15,176 nucleotides of DNA from Paracoccaceae bacterium (GCA_006227805.1 SBFT01000312.1:1-15176), one strand, 5' to 3'; positions 6,914 through 14,589 are shown, counted from the first letter of the stretch. The notes: generated by a model from the sequence alone, not told the origin. Numbers and translations: made by a program.

Positions 6914-6959
6914 TGTCCGCCGGGCGCGCCACCGCCGGACAGGGGCCCGTGCGACGGGC
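6914..6959. other. Two adjacent strong hairpins between the paired receiver genes
   Basis: TGTCCGCCGG (6914-6923) pairs with CCGCCGGACA (6932-6941) at nine of ten positions around an 8-base loop. Directly beside it GCCCGT-GCG-ACGGGC (6945-6959) is a perfect 6-bp hairpin with a 3-base loop. Neither has a T-tract on the minus strand. They lie 22-68 bases past the stop of receiver copy 2 and could terminate, attenuate or stabilise mRNA. The rest of the gap (6736-6913) shows no convincing gene. Confidence 0.45.
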
Positions 6960-6981
6960 AGTCCGGACATGTCGGCATCGA

Positions 6982-7365
6982 TCAGGCGCGCGCCGCCCAG
7001 AGACGCAGCAGTTGCGACGGCAGGATCATGGGATCGAAGGGTTTCGTCACGACGCCGAGCACCGCGTCGCCTTCCAGTGTCCGGTTGACCGAGGCCTCGG
7101 CCCTGGCGGTCATGAAAACGGCCGGAATCCGTTCAAAACCGGGGGTTTGCCGGATGATCCTCAACAGGCCCGGCCCGTCGGTTCCGGGCATCATGACATC
7201 CAGCAGGACCAGATCGGCCTGAACGCTGCCCAGATTGGCGATCGCGCGTTCCGCGGACGAGAATTGCCGGAGGTCAAAGCCGCCCACCAGTTCCAGCGAC
7301 AGCCTCACCAGTTCGAGGATCTCCTCGTCATCGTCAACGTGAAGAATGCGCCTGAGGTCGGACAT
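6982..7365 (-). CDS. Receiver-only response regulator (CheY-like), copy 2
   Basis: A 127-residue receiver domain starting MSDLRRILHVDDDEEIL. The phospho-acceptor Asp lies in LVLLDVMMPGTDG, the Thr in VFMTARAE and the Lys in VVTKPFD. It ends straight after the last helix (LLRLWAARA), so there is no DNA-binding or enzymatic output. It is a close paralogue of the next gene (6334-6735), pointing to tandem duplication. No Shine-Dalgarno sequence precedes the ATG; instead a CCTCCTC run does. The gene starts 127 bases after the histidine kinase stop, with an imperfect hairpin in the gap. It is probably a phosphorylation target of the adjacent kinase or of the stand-alone Hpt protein. Confidence 0.9.
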   Translation of the reverse strand: MSDLRRILHVDDDEEILELVRLSLELVGGFDLRQFSSAERAIANLGSVQADLVLLDVMMPGTDGPGLLRIIRQTPGFERIPAVFMTARAEASVNRTLEGDAVLGVVTKPFDPMILPSQLLRLWAARA

Positions 7366-7421
7366 GAGGAGGCTCGGAAGCGTGTCGCCGGGTCGGGTCT
7401 GCCCCTTGTTGCACGATCGGA

Positions 7422-7456
7422 GGCCGGTTTTCCAGTGCCCGCGCCGGAAACGGGCC
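7422..7456. other. Imperfect hairpin between histidine kinase and receiver genes
   Basis: GGCCGGTTTTCC (7422-7433) can pair with GGAAACGGGCC (7446-7456) with one mismatch and a bulge around a 12-base loop. It lies in the 127-base gap between the kinase stop (7493) and the receiver start (7365). It could modulate read-through or mRNA processing; the evidence is structural only. Confidence 0.3.
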
Positions 7457-7492
7457 CGCCCGGGGGGCATGGCCGCGTCCGGTCCTGCCCCG

Positions 7493-9568
7493 TCAGGCGG
7501 CCGACCCGGGGGAACCGGGCCCGGGTGACGCGTCCTTTCCGGGCCTTGTCATCGGCAGGCGGACCGTGAACCGGCTGCCCGCGCCGAAGGTGCTCTGCAG
7601 GCTGATGTTGCCCCGGTGAAGGTCCAGAAGTCCCTTGCAGATGGCCAGTCCCAGCCCCGCGCCGCCGTATTTGCGCTTGCTCGACATATCGACCTGGGCG
7701 AAGCGTTCGAACACGGTCTCGCGCTGGTCGGGGGGAATGCCGACGCCGGTATCCTCGACATGGACGACCGCGTCGCGGTCGGATCGCTCGAGTGTGACGT
7801 TGACATAGCCCTTGTCGGTGAACTTGATGGCGTTCGAGATCAGGTTCATGAAGACCTGGCGCAAGCGCACCTCGTCGCCCTCGACATGGCAGGGCGTGCC
7901 CTCGTAGCCGAAGGCGAGGCCCTTCGTCCGCGCGGCGTCATGGAACTCCTCGCACAGGCCCCGCAGCAGCGCGTCGAGATCGATGTCGGAAAGGACAAGC
8001 TCGACATGCCCTCCGCTGATCGTCGACCAGTCGAGGACCGAGTTGATCAGCGCCATCAGTTGCCTGCCCGAGCGGTCCGTTTTCCCGGCCTGGGTGATGA
8101 TGTCCTCGGTGAAGGCATCGAGCTTCTCGCGCGCCGGCTGAGCCTCGCCCACGGCATCGGACAAGTCGCGGAAGCGCGGCAGGACGCGGACGTTCTTCAG
8201 GAAGGCGATGTAGCCCAGGACGATGGTCAGGGGCGTCCGGAACTCATGGCTGATGTTGTTCAGGAAATCGGTCCTGGCGCGGGAGGCGGCCTCGGCCCTC
8301 AGGATCGCGGTCTTCAGTTCGGTGATGTCGACGCGAAAGCCGACGGTGTATCCGTCTGGGGTCTTGGATTCGGTCACCCGCAACCAGCGGCCATCGGGCA
8401 TTTCCTGCTCGATGGGCTCGGCCGGGTTCGCATGGGCGGCCAGGCGTTCCCGGATCCACTCCTCCTCGCGGCCCGCCGCGGCCGGGTACTGGCCGCGCGC
8501 GACACCCTTGCGGATGATGTCCTCGAACCGGGCGCCGGGCACGAAGAGGTCGGCCGATTCCGGATAGAAAAGCTTGTACTTTTCGTTGCACAGGGTCAGG
8601 CGGTCTTCCCGGTCGTAGATCACGAAGGCGTCTTGCGACGAATTGATCGCGACGACCAGTTGCCGGCGCGCCTCGGACCGGTCCCGGATCAGGCGCGTTG
8701 CGAACTGCACGCCGTAAAGGGCGATCGTCAGCAGCCCGAAGACAAGCGCGCCGATCTGCCACAGAAAGGGCGACCGCGAAATCCAGCCACCCACGGGGGC
8801 GATGCCGATGTCCAGGACATCGGTTTCGTTCAGGCGAAGGCTGCGGACGATCGGGCTGGCTTGCCAGACCTGATCCGAGCCGAAGATGGTGACGCTCTCG
8901 TCCGTTCCGTTGATGGTCGCGCGGACGGCCACGTCCGACTGCCCCCAGGTCCCGCCCAATCCGATCTCGGCCAGAAACGGGTCGAGCCCCAGGACGACGG
9001 ACAACAGCATCCTGTCCGATCCCGCGCCGGCGGCCCGGACGATCAGCCCGGTTCCGCCCTGGACCAGACGGACCGGGCCTACGACCGTGGTCTCGCGGTC
9101 GGCCAGCACCTTCTCGATCGACGCGATCTGATCGGGCCTTGTCCGGTAATCCAGCCCCAGGGCGGACAGGTTCGGCTCCAGCGGGTAGACATGCGTCACG
9201 ACATAGTCCCGGGCCAGCGCGACATTGATGATGCTGCTGTTTCCCCGTGTCACCACACCCGCCATCGCGTCGAAATCGGCGGCCTCGGAGGCCCGGTTCA
9301 GGCTGAGATAGGCAAGCAGGCTGTCGGTCAGGTCCACGTAATGCGACAGGCGCAACTGCGCCCGCGCGATCGTGTCCTCGACATAGTCGCTGTTGGCTTC
9401 CTGCTGCCGTTTCAGCGCGGTATTCTTCGAGAAGCGTTCGAGCGCAGACCCGGTCAGAAGCGCCAGCAGGATCACCAGGACATAGGGGACCCAGGACCGC
9501 AATCGCCCCCTCAGGCCGGTGTGCCCAGCCGGTCCGTCCCGTTCCACGGCGATCCCCGGCCGCTGCAT
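7493..9568 (-). CDS. CHASE-PAS sensor histidine kinase
   Basis: A 691-residue membrane kinase. Segments in order: transmembrane helix about 25-43; periplasmic CHASE domain about 60-250, with the typical VYPLEPNLSALGLDYRTRP and TVVGPVRLVQGGTGLIVR; transmembrane helix about 266-290; PAS domain about 303-418 (AFVIYDREDRLTLCNEKY); HisKA with phospho-accepting His441 in NNISHEFRTPLTIVLGY; and HATPase with N-box NLISNAIKF (575-583), G1 DTGVGIPP (606-613), F-box VFERFAQVD and G2 GGAGLGLAI (635-643). No receiver domain follows, although kinases of this class often carry one; separate receiver and Hpt genes flank it instead. CHASE domains sense small extracellular molecules such as cytokinin-like compounds or short peptides; this ligand is unknown. 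Its ATG lies 2 bases after the Hpt stop, implying translational coupling. An Ala/Gly/Pro tail ends the protein. Confidence 0.93.
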   Translation of the reverse strand: MQRPGIAVERDGPAGHTGLRGRLRSWVPYVLVILLALLTGSALERFSKNTALKRQQEANSDYVEDTIARAQLRLSHYVDLTDSLLAYLSLNRASEAADFDAMAGVVTRGNSSIINVALARDYVVTHVYPLEPNLSALGLDYRTRPDQIASIEKVLADRETTVVGPVRLVQGGTGLIVRAAGAGSDRMLLSVVLGLDPFLAEIGLGGTWGQSDVAVRATINGTDESVTIFGSDQVWQASPIVRSLRLNETDVLDIGIAPVGGWISRSPFLWQIGALVFGLLTIALYGVQFATRLIRDRSEARRQLVVAINSSQDAFVIYDREDRLTLCNEKYKLFYPESADLFVPGARFEDIIRKGVARGQYPAAAGREEEWIRERLAAHANPAEPIEQEMPDGRWLRVTESKTPDGYTVGFRVDITELKTAILRAEAASRARTDFLNNISHEFRTPLTIVLGYIAFLKNVRVLPRFRDLSDAVGEAQPAREKLDAFTEDIITQAGKTDRSGRQLMALINSVLDWSTISGGHVELVLSDIDLDALLRGLCEEFHDAARTKGLAFGYEGTPCHVEGDEVRLRQVFMNLISNAIKFTDKGYVNVTLERSDRDAVVHVEDTGVGIPPDQRETVFERFAQVDMSSKRKYGGAGLGLAICKGLLDLHRGNISLQSTFGAGSRFTVRLPMTRPGKDASPGPGSPGSAA

Positions 9569-9570
9569 GG

Positions 9571-9918
9571 CTAGTCCAGGAGGCCTTCGAGCGCGGCCAG
9601 CAGGCGTTCGAGCGGCGCCTCGAGCGCGGGCCAGGACGCGCGCCGTTCCGCGAAGGCCGCGTCGATCCGCATGGCGATCTCACCGATGTCGGCAAGGCCC
9701 AGCGACGGCGCGACACCCGCGATCCTGTGACACTCGTCCCGGATCGCGGCCAGGGCCTCGACCGCCTGCGCGTCCTGCCTCAGGATCATCGCCGCGCCCT
9801 CGAGGCGGATGATCCGGTCTTCCAGTCCGGCGCGAAAGCGCGCGCGCAGCGCGGCCAGACCCGCCTCGAGGGCGGGATCGACAGGCGCCGATGTCGTTGC
9901 GTGCCCCTTCGCGCTCAT
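9571..9918 (-). CDS. Stand-alone histidine phosphotransfer (Hpt) protein
   Basis: A 115-residue all-helical protein. The motif DECHRIAGVAPSLGLADIG (61-79) matches the Hpt phosphorylation helix, with His64 as the phospho-site; the Ala-Gly in place of Lys-Gly is common in alphaproteobacterial Hpt domains. Further helices are rich in Ala, Leu, Arg and Glu, as expected of a four-helix bundle. It would shuttle phosphoryl groups between receiver domains in the cytoplasm. Its ATG overlaps the TGA of the upstream REC-GGDEF-like gene by 4 bases (ATGA) and its stop is 2 bases before the kinase ATG, so the three genes form one tightly coupled unit. Confidence 0.85.
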   Translation of the reverse strand: MSAKGHATTSAPVDPALEAGLAALRARFRAGLEDRIIRLEGAAMILRQDAQAVEALAAIRDECHRIAGVAPSLGLADIGEIAMRIDAAFAERRASWPALEAPLERLLAALEGLLD

Positions 9919-10871
9919 GCGCCGAGGCCCGCGCGCCGGGTCCGGCCGCCGGGCTGTCCCGTGCCGTAGGTGACCGTGACGCCGTTCTCGCGCGCCTCCT
10001 CGATCGCCATGGTCAGCAACTCGTCCGCCGGATGGAACAGCATCAGTCCCGGCGCCACCGCCGGGCCTACGCCGAGGACCGGAACCTTTTCCCCGGTCCG
10101 GGCGTAGAGCTCGCTCAGTTCGGACATCTTCACCGCCAGAGCATCCACGACAGCGTCGCGGTTGAAGCCCATGATCCGGTTGAGCAGCACGACGAAATCG
10201 CCCCCGCCGGCATGGCAGATCATCTTCGGCCCGTCGCGGAAGGCCTCCGAGATCACTTCCGCGACATCGAGGATGACGCCATGGAAGTCGGACGCGGTCT
10301 TGCCCTTGTGGATGGCCTCGATGTTGGCGATCCGGACCCCGACGGCGATCCGGGAAAACAGCTTCATCGTCCTGAGCTTGAGAAGGTAGTTCTGCATCGC
10401 GAGGTAGCTGACCCCGGCGGTCACGCCCTCGAGCGGCAGCGGGTCCGAGATGTCCGGGCGCGGTCTGCTCGCTTCCTGCGTCCGTGCGGCCGCGCCGCGC
10501 GCCAGGCTCTGCACCATCTGCAACCGCCCCCGCAATTCGCGCGGGTTCAGGGGCTTGTTCAGATAATCCGTGGCCCCGGCCGCGAAGGCGCGGTCCACGT
10601 TCTCGATCTCGGTCTGCACCGTCACCATGATGATGGGCGCCGATTTCGTCGCGGGCTCCCTGCGCAGCATCGCGCACAACTCGACGCCATCGGTCTCGGG
10701 CATCATCACGTCGAGAAAGACGCAATCGAAGGGCTCTGCCGATTTGCGCACCAGTCGCATCGCTTCCGCGGCCGACTGCGCCTGCCGGACGTCCTTCTGG
10801 CCCAGTGCGGCCAGTTCGATCTTCATGACTTCGAGGAAAACGGGATCGTCATCGACGGTAAGGATCTTCAT
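9915..10871 (-). CDS. Response regulator with degenerate GGDEF-like output domain
   Basis: A 318-residue protein with an N-terminal receiver: MKILTVDDDP, phospho-acceptor Asp54 in CVFLDVMMPETDG, Thr84 in IMVTVQ, Lys106 in YLNKPLN. After a linker comes a domain with the GGDEF fold outline: a first strand and helix (RIAVGVRIANIEAIHKG), the signature position reading AGGGDFVVLLNR (222-226 is GGGDF), and the late ADELLTMAIEEARENGVTVTYG segment that normally ends diguanylate cyclases. The catalytic GG(D/E)EF is altered and no RxxD inhibitory site precedes it, so diguanylate cyclase activity is unlikely; it may bind a nucleotide or a protein partner. The start at 10871 begins the receiver directly and has AAGAGG 14 bases upstream. 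An ATG at 10904, without a ribosome site, would add 11 residues. It is the first gene of the phosphorelay unit and overlaps Hpt by ATGA. Confidence 0.85.
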   Translation of the reverse strand: MKILTVDDDPVFLEVMKIELAALGQKDVRQAQSAAEAMRLVRKSAEPFDCVFLDVMMPETDGVELCAMLRREPATKSAPIIMVTVQTEIENVDRAFAAGATDYLNKPLNPRELRGRLQMVQSLARGAAARTQEASRPRPDISDPLPLEGVTAGVSYLAMQNYLLKLRTMKLFSRIAVGVRIANIEAIHKGKTASDFHGVILDVAEVISEAFRDGPKMICHAGGGDFVVLLNRIMGFNRDAVVDALAVKMSELSELYARTGEKVPVLGVGPAVAPGLMLFHPADELLTMAIEEARENGVTVTYGTGQPGGRTRRAGLGA

Positions 10872-10909
10872 CTCTGTGCTCGCGACCTCTTGCGGGTTCT
10901 TCATGACTG

Positions 10910-10928
10910 TGACCGATACGGACGGTCA
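10910..10928. promoter_or_regulatory. Perfect dyad upstream of the phosphorelay operon
   Basis: TGACCG-ATACGGA-CGGTCA is a perfect 6-bp inverted repeat with a 7-base spacer, 39 bases upstream of the start at 10871 and 6 bases from the alternative ATG at 10904. It could be an operator or a leader hairpin. If it forms in RNA it would crowd initiation at 10904, another reason to prefer 10871. The rest of the 10929-11032 gap shows no gene or clear promoter. Confidence 0.35.
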
Positions 10929-11032
10929 GGTATGGAACAAACGGCACACGCCCGCGCCACCGGCGCCATGGGCAAGGGGTTGATATCACTTTTCCATCGC
11001 CGGGAACAGGCGAAGGCGGGCAATGATGTCGC

Positions 11033-12196
11033 TCAGGTCCGGCGGAGGGCGAGAAGGGCCAGGAACGAGGCCGCGCCGATCCCCGCGGTCAGCCAGATGG
11101 CGGACAGGCCCCAGGTGGTCAGCGCCGCGCCGAAGATCAGGGGTGCGGCCGCCTGAAGGATGCGCGCGGGCGCGTTCAGCCAGCCGATCCGCCGCCCGTA
11201 TCCCGCCGCCCCGAAAAGCGCCAGCGGCAGCGTCCCCTTGGCGATGGTCGGGATTCCGTTCCCCGCCCCGTGCAGAAGCGCGAAGGCATAGGCCGCGGGT
11301 CCCCCGAAGATCACCAGCGCCAGTGCGGCGACAGGATGGGCGGCGGCCGCCGCGCGGGTCGAGACCAGGGGATGGAACCGGCGCAGCAGGCTGAATTCCA
11401 GCACCCGCGCCGCGACCTGCGCGGGACCGATCAGGGCTCCGGCGGCGATGGCCACCGCGGTGCTGGCGCCCGCCGCCTGCAGGAGACCCGGCAGATGCGC
11501 GGCCATGGCGGTCGAATTGAACCAGGTCGCCGCGAAGACGAAGGCCAGAAGCCACAGCGCCAGGCGCGACGGCGGCGGTCCGTCCTGAAGCGGCGCGCGC
11601 GCGGCGGCGGCCATGGTTTCGGTTCCCTTCGGCAGCCACGCATTGAGCGGCAGCGCGACGAGCAGGTGGATCAGGGCCCAGCCGAGGCAGGCCTCGCGCC
11701 AGCCCCAGGTCGCCAGCATCAGCCCCGAGAGCGGCCATCCCACGGTGCTGGCGAACCCCGCGATGAGCGTGATGCCCGTGATCGGCCCGCGCGCGTCCTT
11801 GCCGTAGATTCCCGTCAGCGTGGCGAATCCCGCCTCGTAGAGCCCGATCCCCATACCAAGCCCGATGATGGCCCAGCCCAGGAACATGACCCAGGGCGCC
11901 GGAGACAGGGCGAGAAGCCCCAGCCCCGCCGCGAAGACGAGGTTCGACAGCATCAGGACGCCCCGCCCGCCCGCGCCGTCGATCCGCGCCCCGGCCCAGG
12001 GGCCGACCATCGCCGAGACCACCATCGCCATCGAGAAGGCGCCGAAGACCCAGACCGGCGACAGGCCGAACGTCTCGGCCATCGGGACGGCCAGGACCGC
12101 GGGGATGTAGTAGCTCGACGCCCAGCTGACGGTCAGGGACGAGCCGAGCGCGGTGACGATCAGCCCGCGCCGCGCCGGAGACAGTCGTGTGATCAT
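11033..12196 (-). CDS. Major facilitator superfamily (MFS) transporter
   Basis: A 387-residue, very hydrophobic protein with about twelve transmembrane helices in two sets of six, separated by a hydrophilic cytoplasmic loop near 188-210 (LPKGTETMAAAARAPLQDGP). A motif-A-like sequence, GPWAGARIDGAGGRGVL (65-81), lies in the loop between helices 2 and 3, as in typical MFS members. It moves a small solute across the inner membrane by proton coupling or facilitated transport; the substrate cannot be deduced. The length is at the short end of the family. No clear Shine-Dalgarno sequence precedes the ATG. It is divergent from the molybdoenzyme, with 261 bases between starts, and lies upstream of the phosphorelay genes on the same strand with a gap of more than 100 bases. 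Confidence 0.88.
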   Translation of the reverse strand: MITRLSPARRGLIVTALGSSLTVSWASSYYIPAVLAVPMAETFGLSPVWVFGAFSMAMVVSAMVGPWAGARIDGAGGRGVLMLSNLVFAAGLGLLALSPAPWVMFLGWAIIGLGMGIGLYEAGFATLTGIYGKDARGPITGITLIAGFASTVGWPLSGLMLATWGWREACLGWALIHLLVALPLNAWLPKGTETMAAAARAPLQDGPPPSRLALWLLAFVFAATWFNSTAMAAHLPGLLQAAGASTAVAIAAGALIGPAQVAARVLEFSLLRRFHPLVSTRAAAAAHPVAALALVIFGGPAAYAFALLHGAGNGIPTIAKGTLPLALFGAAGYGRRIGWLNAPARILQAAAPLIFGAALTTWGLSAIWLTAGIGAASFLALLALRRT

Positions 12197-12457
12197 GGTG
12201 CTGTTTCGATCAGGAAGCGCGCGGCGATGTGATGCGGCGCCACACTAGCCGTTTCATCGCGCAGGTCCAGAGCCGGAAGGGCCGCACCTGCTTGCCCCAA
12301 CGGATGACCCGGCGCGACGGTCTCGGCCGACGCCGCACGTCCTGTGCCACCCTTCGGAAACGGATCGACAGACACAGGGCGCTTCCGGGATATAGTCCCA
12401 TGGCGGGACTCCCCGATCCGACCCGAAACCGAGGCCCCCGAGCGAAGGATGCCGCAG
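12197..12457. promoter_or_regulatory. Divergent intergenic region (MFS transporter / molybdoenzyme)
   Basis: These 261 bases separate two divergent genes and must hold both promoters. TATAGT at 12391-12396 is a plausible -10 for the molybdoenzyme, with a loose TCGACA 20 bases before it; the spacing is poor. TATAGT sits inside GGGA-TATAG-TCCC (12388-12400), a short dyad. Frames crossing the region have shadow composition and no gene is supported. Confidence 0.3.
12445..12449 (+). promoter_or_regulatory. Ribosome binding site deciding the molybdoenzyme start
   Basis: AAGGA lies 8 bases before the ATG at 12458. An in-frame ATG at 12449 overlaps the AAGGA and one at 12344 has no such site, so 12458 is preferred. 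It places the first iron-sulfur cysteine at residue 8, as in related soluble enzymes. Confidence 0.65.
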
Positions 12458-14518
12458 ATGCGAACCCTGAAGACGATGTGTCCCATGAACTGCCATCCCA
12501 CGCTGTGCGGGATGAAGGTGACGGTCGCGGACGGCACGCTGTCCTCGATCGAGGGGGACGACGAGAACCCGGACAGCCTGGGTTTTCTCTGCATGCGCGG
12601 CAAGGCCGCGCACGAGATCGTCGGCAATCCGCGGCGCCTTCTGACCCCCCGCATCCGGGACCGCGCCGCCGGGCGGGACTGGCGCGACGCGGACTGGGGC
12701 GAGGCGCTGGACCTGATCGCGCATCACATGACCGCCGCAGGCCGACAGTCGGTCGGCATCTGGCAGGGGCATGGCAATGCCGTGAACGACTACGGCTTCG
12801 GCCTGAAGCGCGGCCTGGTGGAACGCTTCGCCAATCTCTACGGATGTCAGACCTGGAACCCCGCGATGATCTGCTGGGGTCTCGGGGGCTTCGGGCTGGG
12901 CCTGACGGGCGCGCTCGAGACCTCGACGAAGGAGGACATGGGCGCCCATTCCGGGCTGATCCTGCTGTGGGGGGCGAACACCGTCAGCCAGGCCCATACG
13001 ATCCGCCATGTCGAGGAGGCCAAGCGCCGGGGCGCGCATGTGGTCGTGATCGACGTGCGCCGCACGGAAGCGGGCGCGCTGGCGGACGAGGTCATCCTGG
13101 TGCGGCCCGGAACGGATGCCGCCCTGGCGCTGGCGATGATGCATGTGATCGTGACCGAAGACGCCTGCGACCGGTCCTTCATCGCCGCCCACACGCTGGG
13201 GTTCGACCGGCTGGCCGCGCATCTGGGCGGCATGACACCCGACTGGGCCGCGCGGCAAACGGGCGTTCCGGCCGAACGCATCGCCGATCTGGCGCGGCGT
13301 TACGCGCGCGTGAAACCGGCCATGATCGTGCTTGGCGGCTCGTCGCTGCACAAGGGCGGCAATGCCTGGCACGCGGCGCGCGCCATCTCGTGCCTGCCCG
13401 CGCTGACCGGCAATTACGGCCGCCCCGGCGGCGGGCTTGGGCCGCGGCACGGCGCGCGCAGCCATGGCGCGGGGTTCGTCGACATCTCGGCCCGCGACCG
13501 CCGCCTGCCCGGAGACGACATTCCGAACCAGATGGAAGCCATCGTCGAGGGCCTCGAAAGCGGCCGGATCAAGGTGCTGCTCTCGATCGGGTCGAATTTC
13601 CTGTCGTCCTTTCCGGACACCGAGCGCGTGCGCGCGGCGCTGGCGAAGACCGAGCTTTTCGCGGTCTACGACATCTTTCCGAACCAGTCGACGCGGGACG
13701 CCGCCGATGTGGTGCTGCCGGGCACGATCTGGCTCGAGGAGATCGGGATCAAGGCGACGAATGCCCATGTGCATCTCTGCGACCGCGCGCTCGACCCGGC
13801 CGGACAGGCCCGGCCGCTCCAGGCGCTGCTGACGGGCCTGGCGGACCGCCTGGGCGTCGCGGATGTCTACCCCTGGGCGGATCAGGAAGCCGCCCTCGAC
13901 GCGGTCCTCGACCATCCCTCGACCGGCCATGTGACGGTGAAGCAGATCCGCGCGCGCGGCGGAAGCGCCCCCCTGAAGATCAGCCATGTCGCCTATCCCG
14001 GGTTCCGGTTTCACACCCCTTCGGGAAAGATCGAATTCGTCTCGGCGAAGGCCGAGGCCATGGGCCTTACCCCCCTGCCCCAGGCCCCGGAGATCGACAC
14101 CGGGGGCGACCTGCTGACGCTGGCGCAGGGGCGGACCTTCGCGCATTTCCATTCCTTCTACGATCATGCGCGCGCCTTGCCGACGCTTGCGGCACGCGAA
14201 CCCGAACCGGCCTTGTGGATGTCGACGCAGGACGGCGAAGGGCGCGGCCTCGAGGATGGCGACGCGGTCGAGATGACGTCCGCGCGCGGCCGCTTCCGGG
14301 CGAGGGTCCGGATCACGGACCGCGTGCCCCCCGGCACGGTCTGGATGCGGGATGGCTGGCCGGGTTTCAATGCCCTGACGGACGGCGCCTCGGTCCTGCC
14401 CGACACCGCGCTGGACGGGTTTTCCTTCTCGGTCGGACAGGCGGGCTTCGGCGCCAGGGTCGAGGTCACGCGCGCCGACACGGATGAGGACGCAGGCCGC
14501 CGATCCCTGACCGGATGA
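12458..14518 (+). CDS. Soluble molybdopterin oxidoreductase (DMSO reductase family)
   Basis: A 686-residue enzyme of the bis-MGD molybdenum/tungsten family. An N-terminal [4Fe-4S] domain has Cys8, Cys12, Cys17 and Cys45 (CPMNCHPTLCGM and GFLCMRGKA). The catalytic part shows WGANTVSQAH, VRPGTDAALALAMMHVI, LSIGSN, and DIFPNQSTRDAADVVLPGT; the C-terminal molybdopterin-binding barrel includes LEDGDAVEMTSARG and GTVWMRDGWPGFN. There is no Tat signal, so the enzyme is cytoplasmic. Cys139 in PAMICWG falls where E. coli formate dehydrogenase H has SeCys140 and acetylene hydratase Cys141, so it is the probable metal ligand. The histidine that follows the ligand in formate dehydrogenases is Trp here, arguing against formate as substrate. 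No electron-transfer subunit, membrane anchor or cofactor gene is adjacent. Reaction and partner are unknown. Confidence 0.92.
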   Translation: MRTLKTMCPMNCHPTLCGMKVTVADGTLSSIEGDDENPDSLGFLCMRGKAAHEIVGNPRRLLTPRIRDRAAGRDWRDADWGEALDLIAHHMTAAGRQSVGIWQGHGNAVNDYGFGLKRGLVERFANLYGCQTWNPAMICWGLGGFGLGLTGALETSTKEDMGAHSGLILLWGANTVSQAHTIRHVEEAKRRGAHVVVIDVRRTEAGALADEVILVRPGTDAALALAMMHVIVTEDACDRSFIAAHTLGFDRLAAHLGGMTPDWAARQTGVPAERIADLARRYARVKPAMIVLGGSSLHKGGNAWHAARAISCLPALTGNYGRPGGGLGPRHGARSHGAGFVDISARDRRLPGDDIPNQMEAIVEGLESGRIKVLLSIGSNFLSSFPDTERVRAALAKTELFAVYDIFPNQSTRDAADVVLPGTIWLEEIGIKATNAHVHLCDRALDPAGQARPLQALLTGLADRLGVADVYPWADQEAALDAVLDHPSTGHVTVKQIRARGGSAPLKISHVAYPGFRFHTPSGKIEFVSAKAEAMGLTPLPQAPEIDTGGDLLTLAQGRTFAHFHSFYDHARALPTLAAREPEPALWMSTQDGEGRGLEDGDAVEMTSARGRFRARVRITDRVPPGTVWMRDGWPGFNALTDGASVLPDTALDGFSFSVGQAGFGARVEVTRADTDEDAGRRSLTG

Positions 14519-14560
14519 GAAAGCCGATTGCGGATCAGTGCAGCTTTGACCGGCAAATCC

Positions 14561-14589
14561 TTGTGATTTCGCGGGTTTTCTGTTACATT
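14561..14589 (+). promoter_or_regulatory. Candidate sigma-70-type promoter
   Basis: TTGTGA (14561-14566) and TACATT (14584-14589) are spaced by exactly 17 bases in an AT-rich island. Each matches consensus at four of six positions. It points toward the stress-protein gene at 14743. Confidence 0.4.

Noticed and set aside
7616..9574. 652-codon plus-strand open frame antisense to the histidine kinase
   Set aside because: It is the mirror of a kinase with all catalytic boxes, with Asp/Gln/Arg-rich shadow composition and no ribosome site or motif.
9571..10725. 384-codon frame in which the Hpt sequence appears as the C-terminal end of a longer protein
   Set aside because: Upstream of the Met at 9918 the frame is a shadow of the REC-GGDEF-like gene; the ATGA overlap gives a natural start for a separate Hpt protein.
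12229..14487. 752-codon plus frame and 637-codon minus frame across the molybdoenzyme
   Set aside because: Both are out-of-frame shadows of a gene with unmistakable molybdopterin-family motifs.
14545..14575. TTGAC and TTGTGA sequences considered as FNR or CRP half-sites upstream of the stress-protein gene
   Set aside because: No matching second half-site occurs at the required spacing; TTGTGA fits better as a -35 element.
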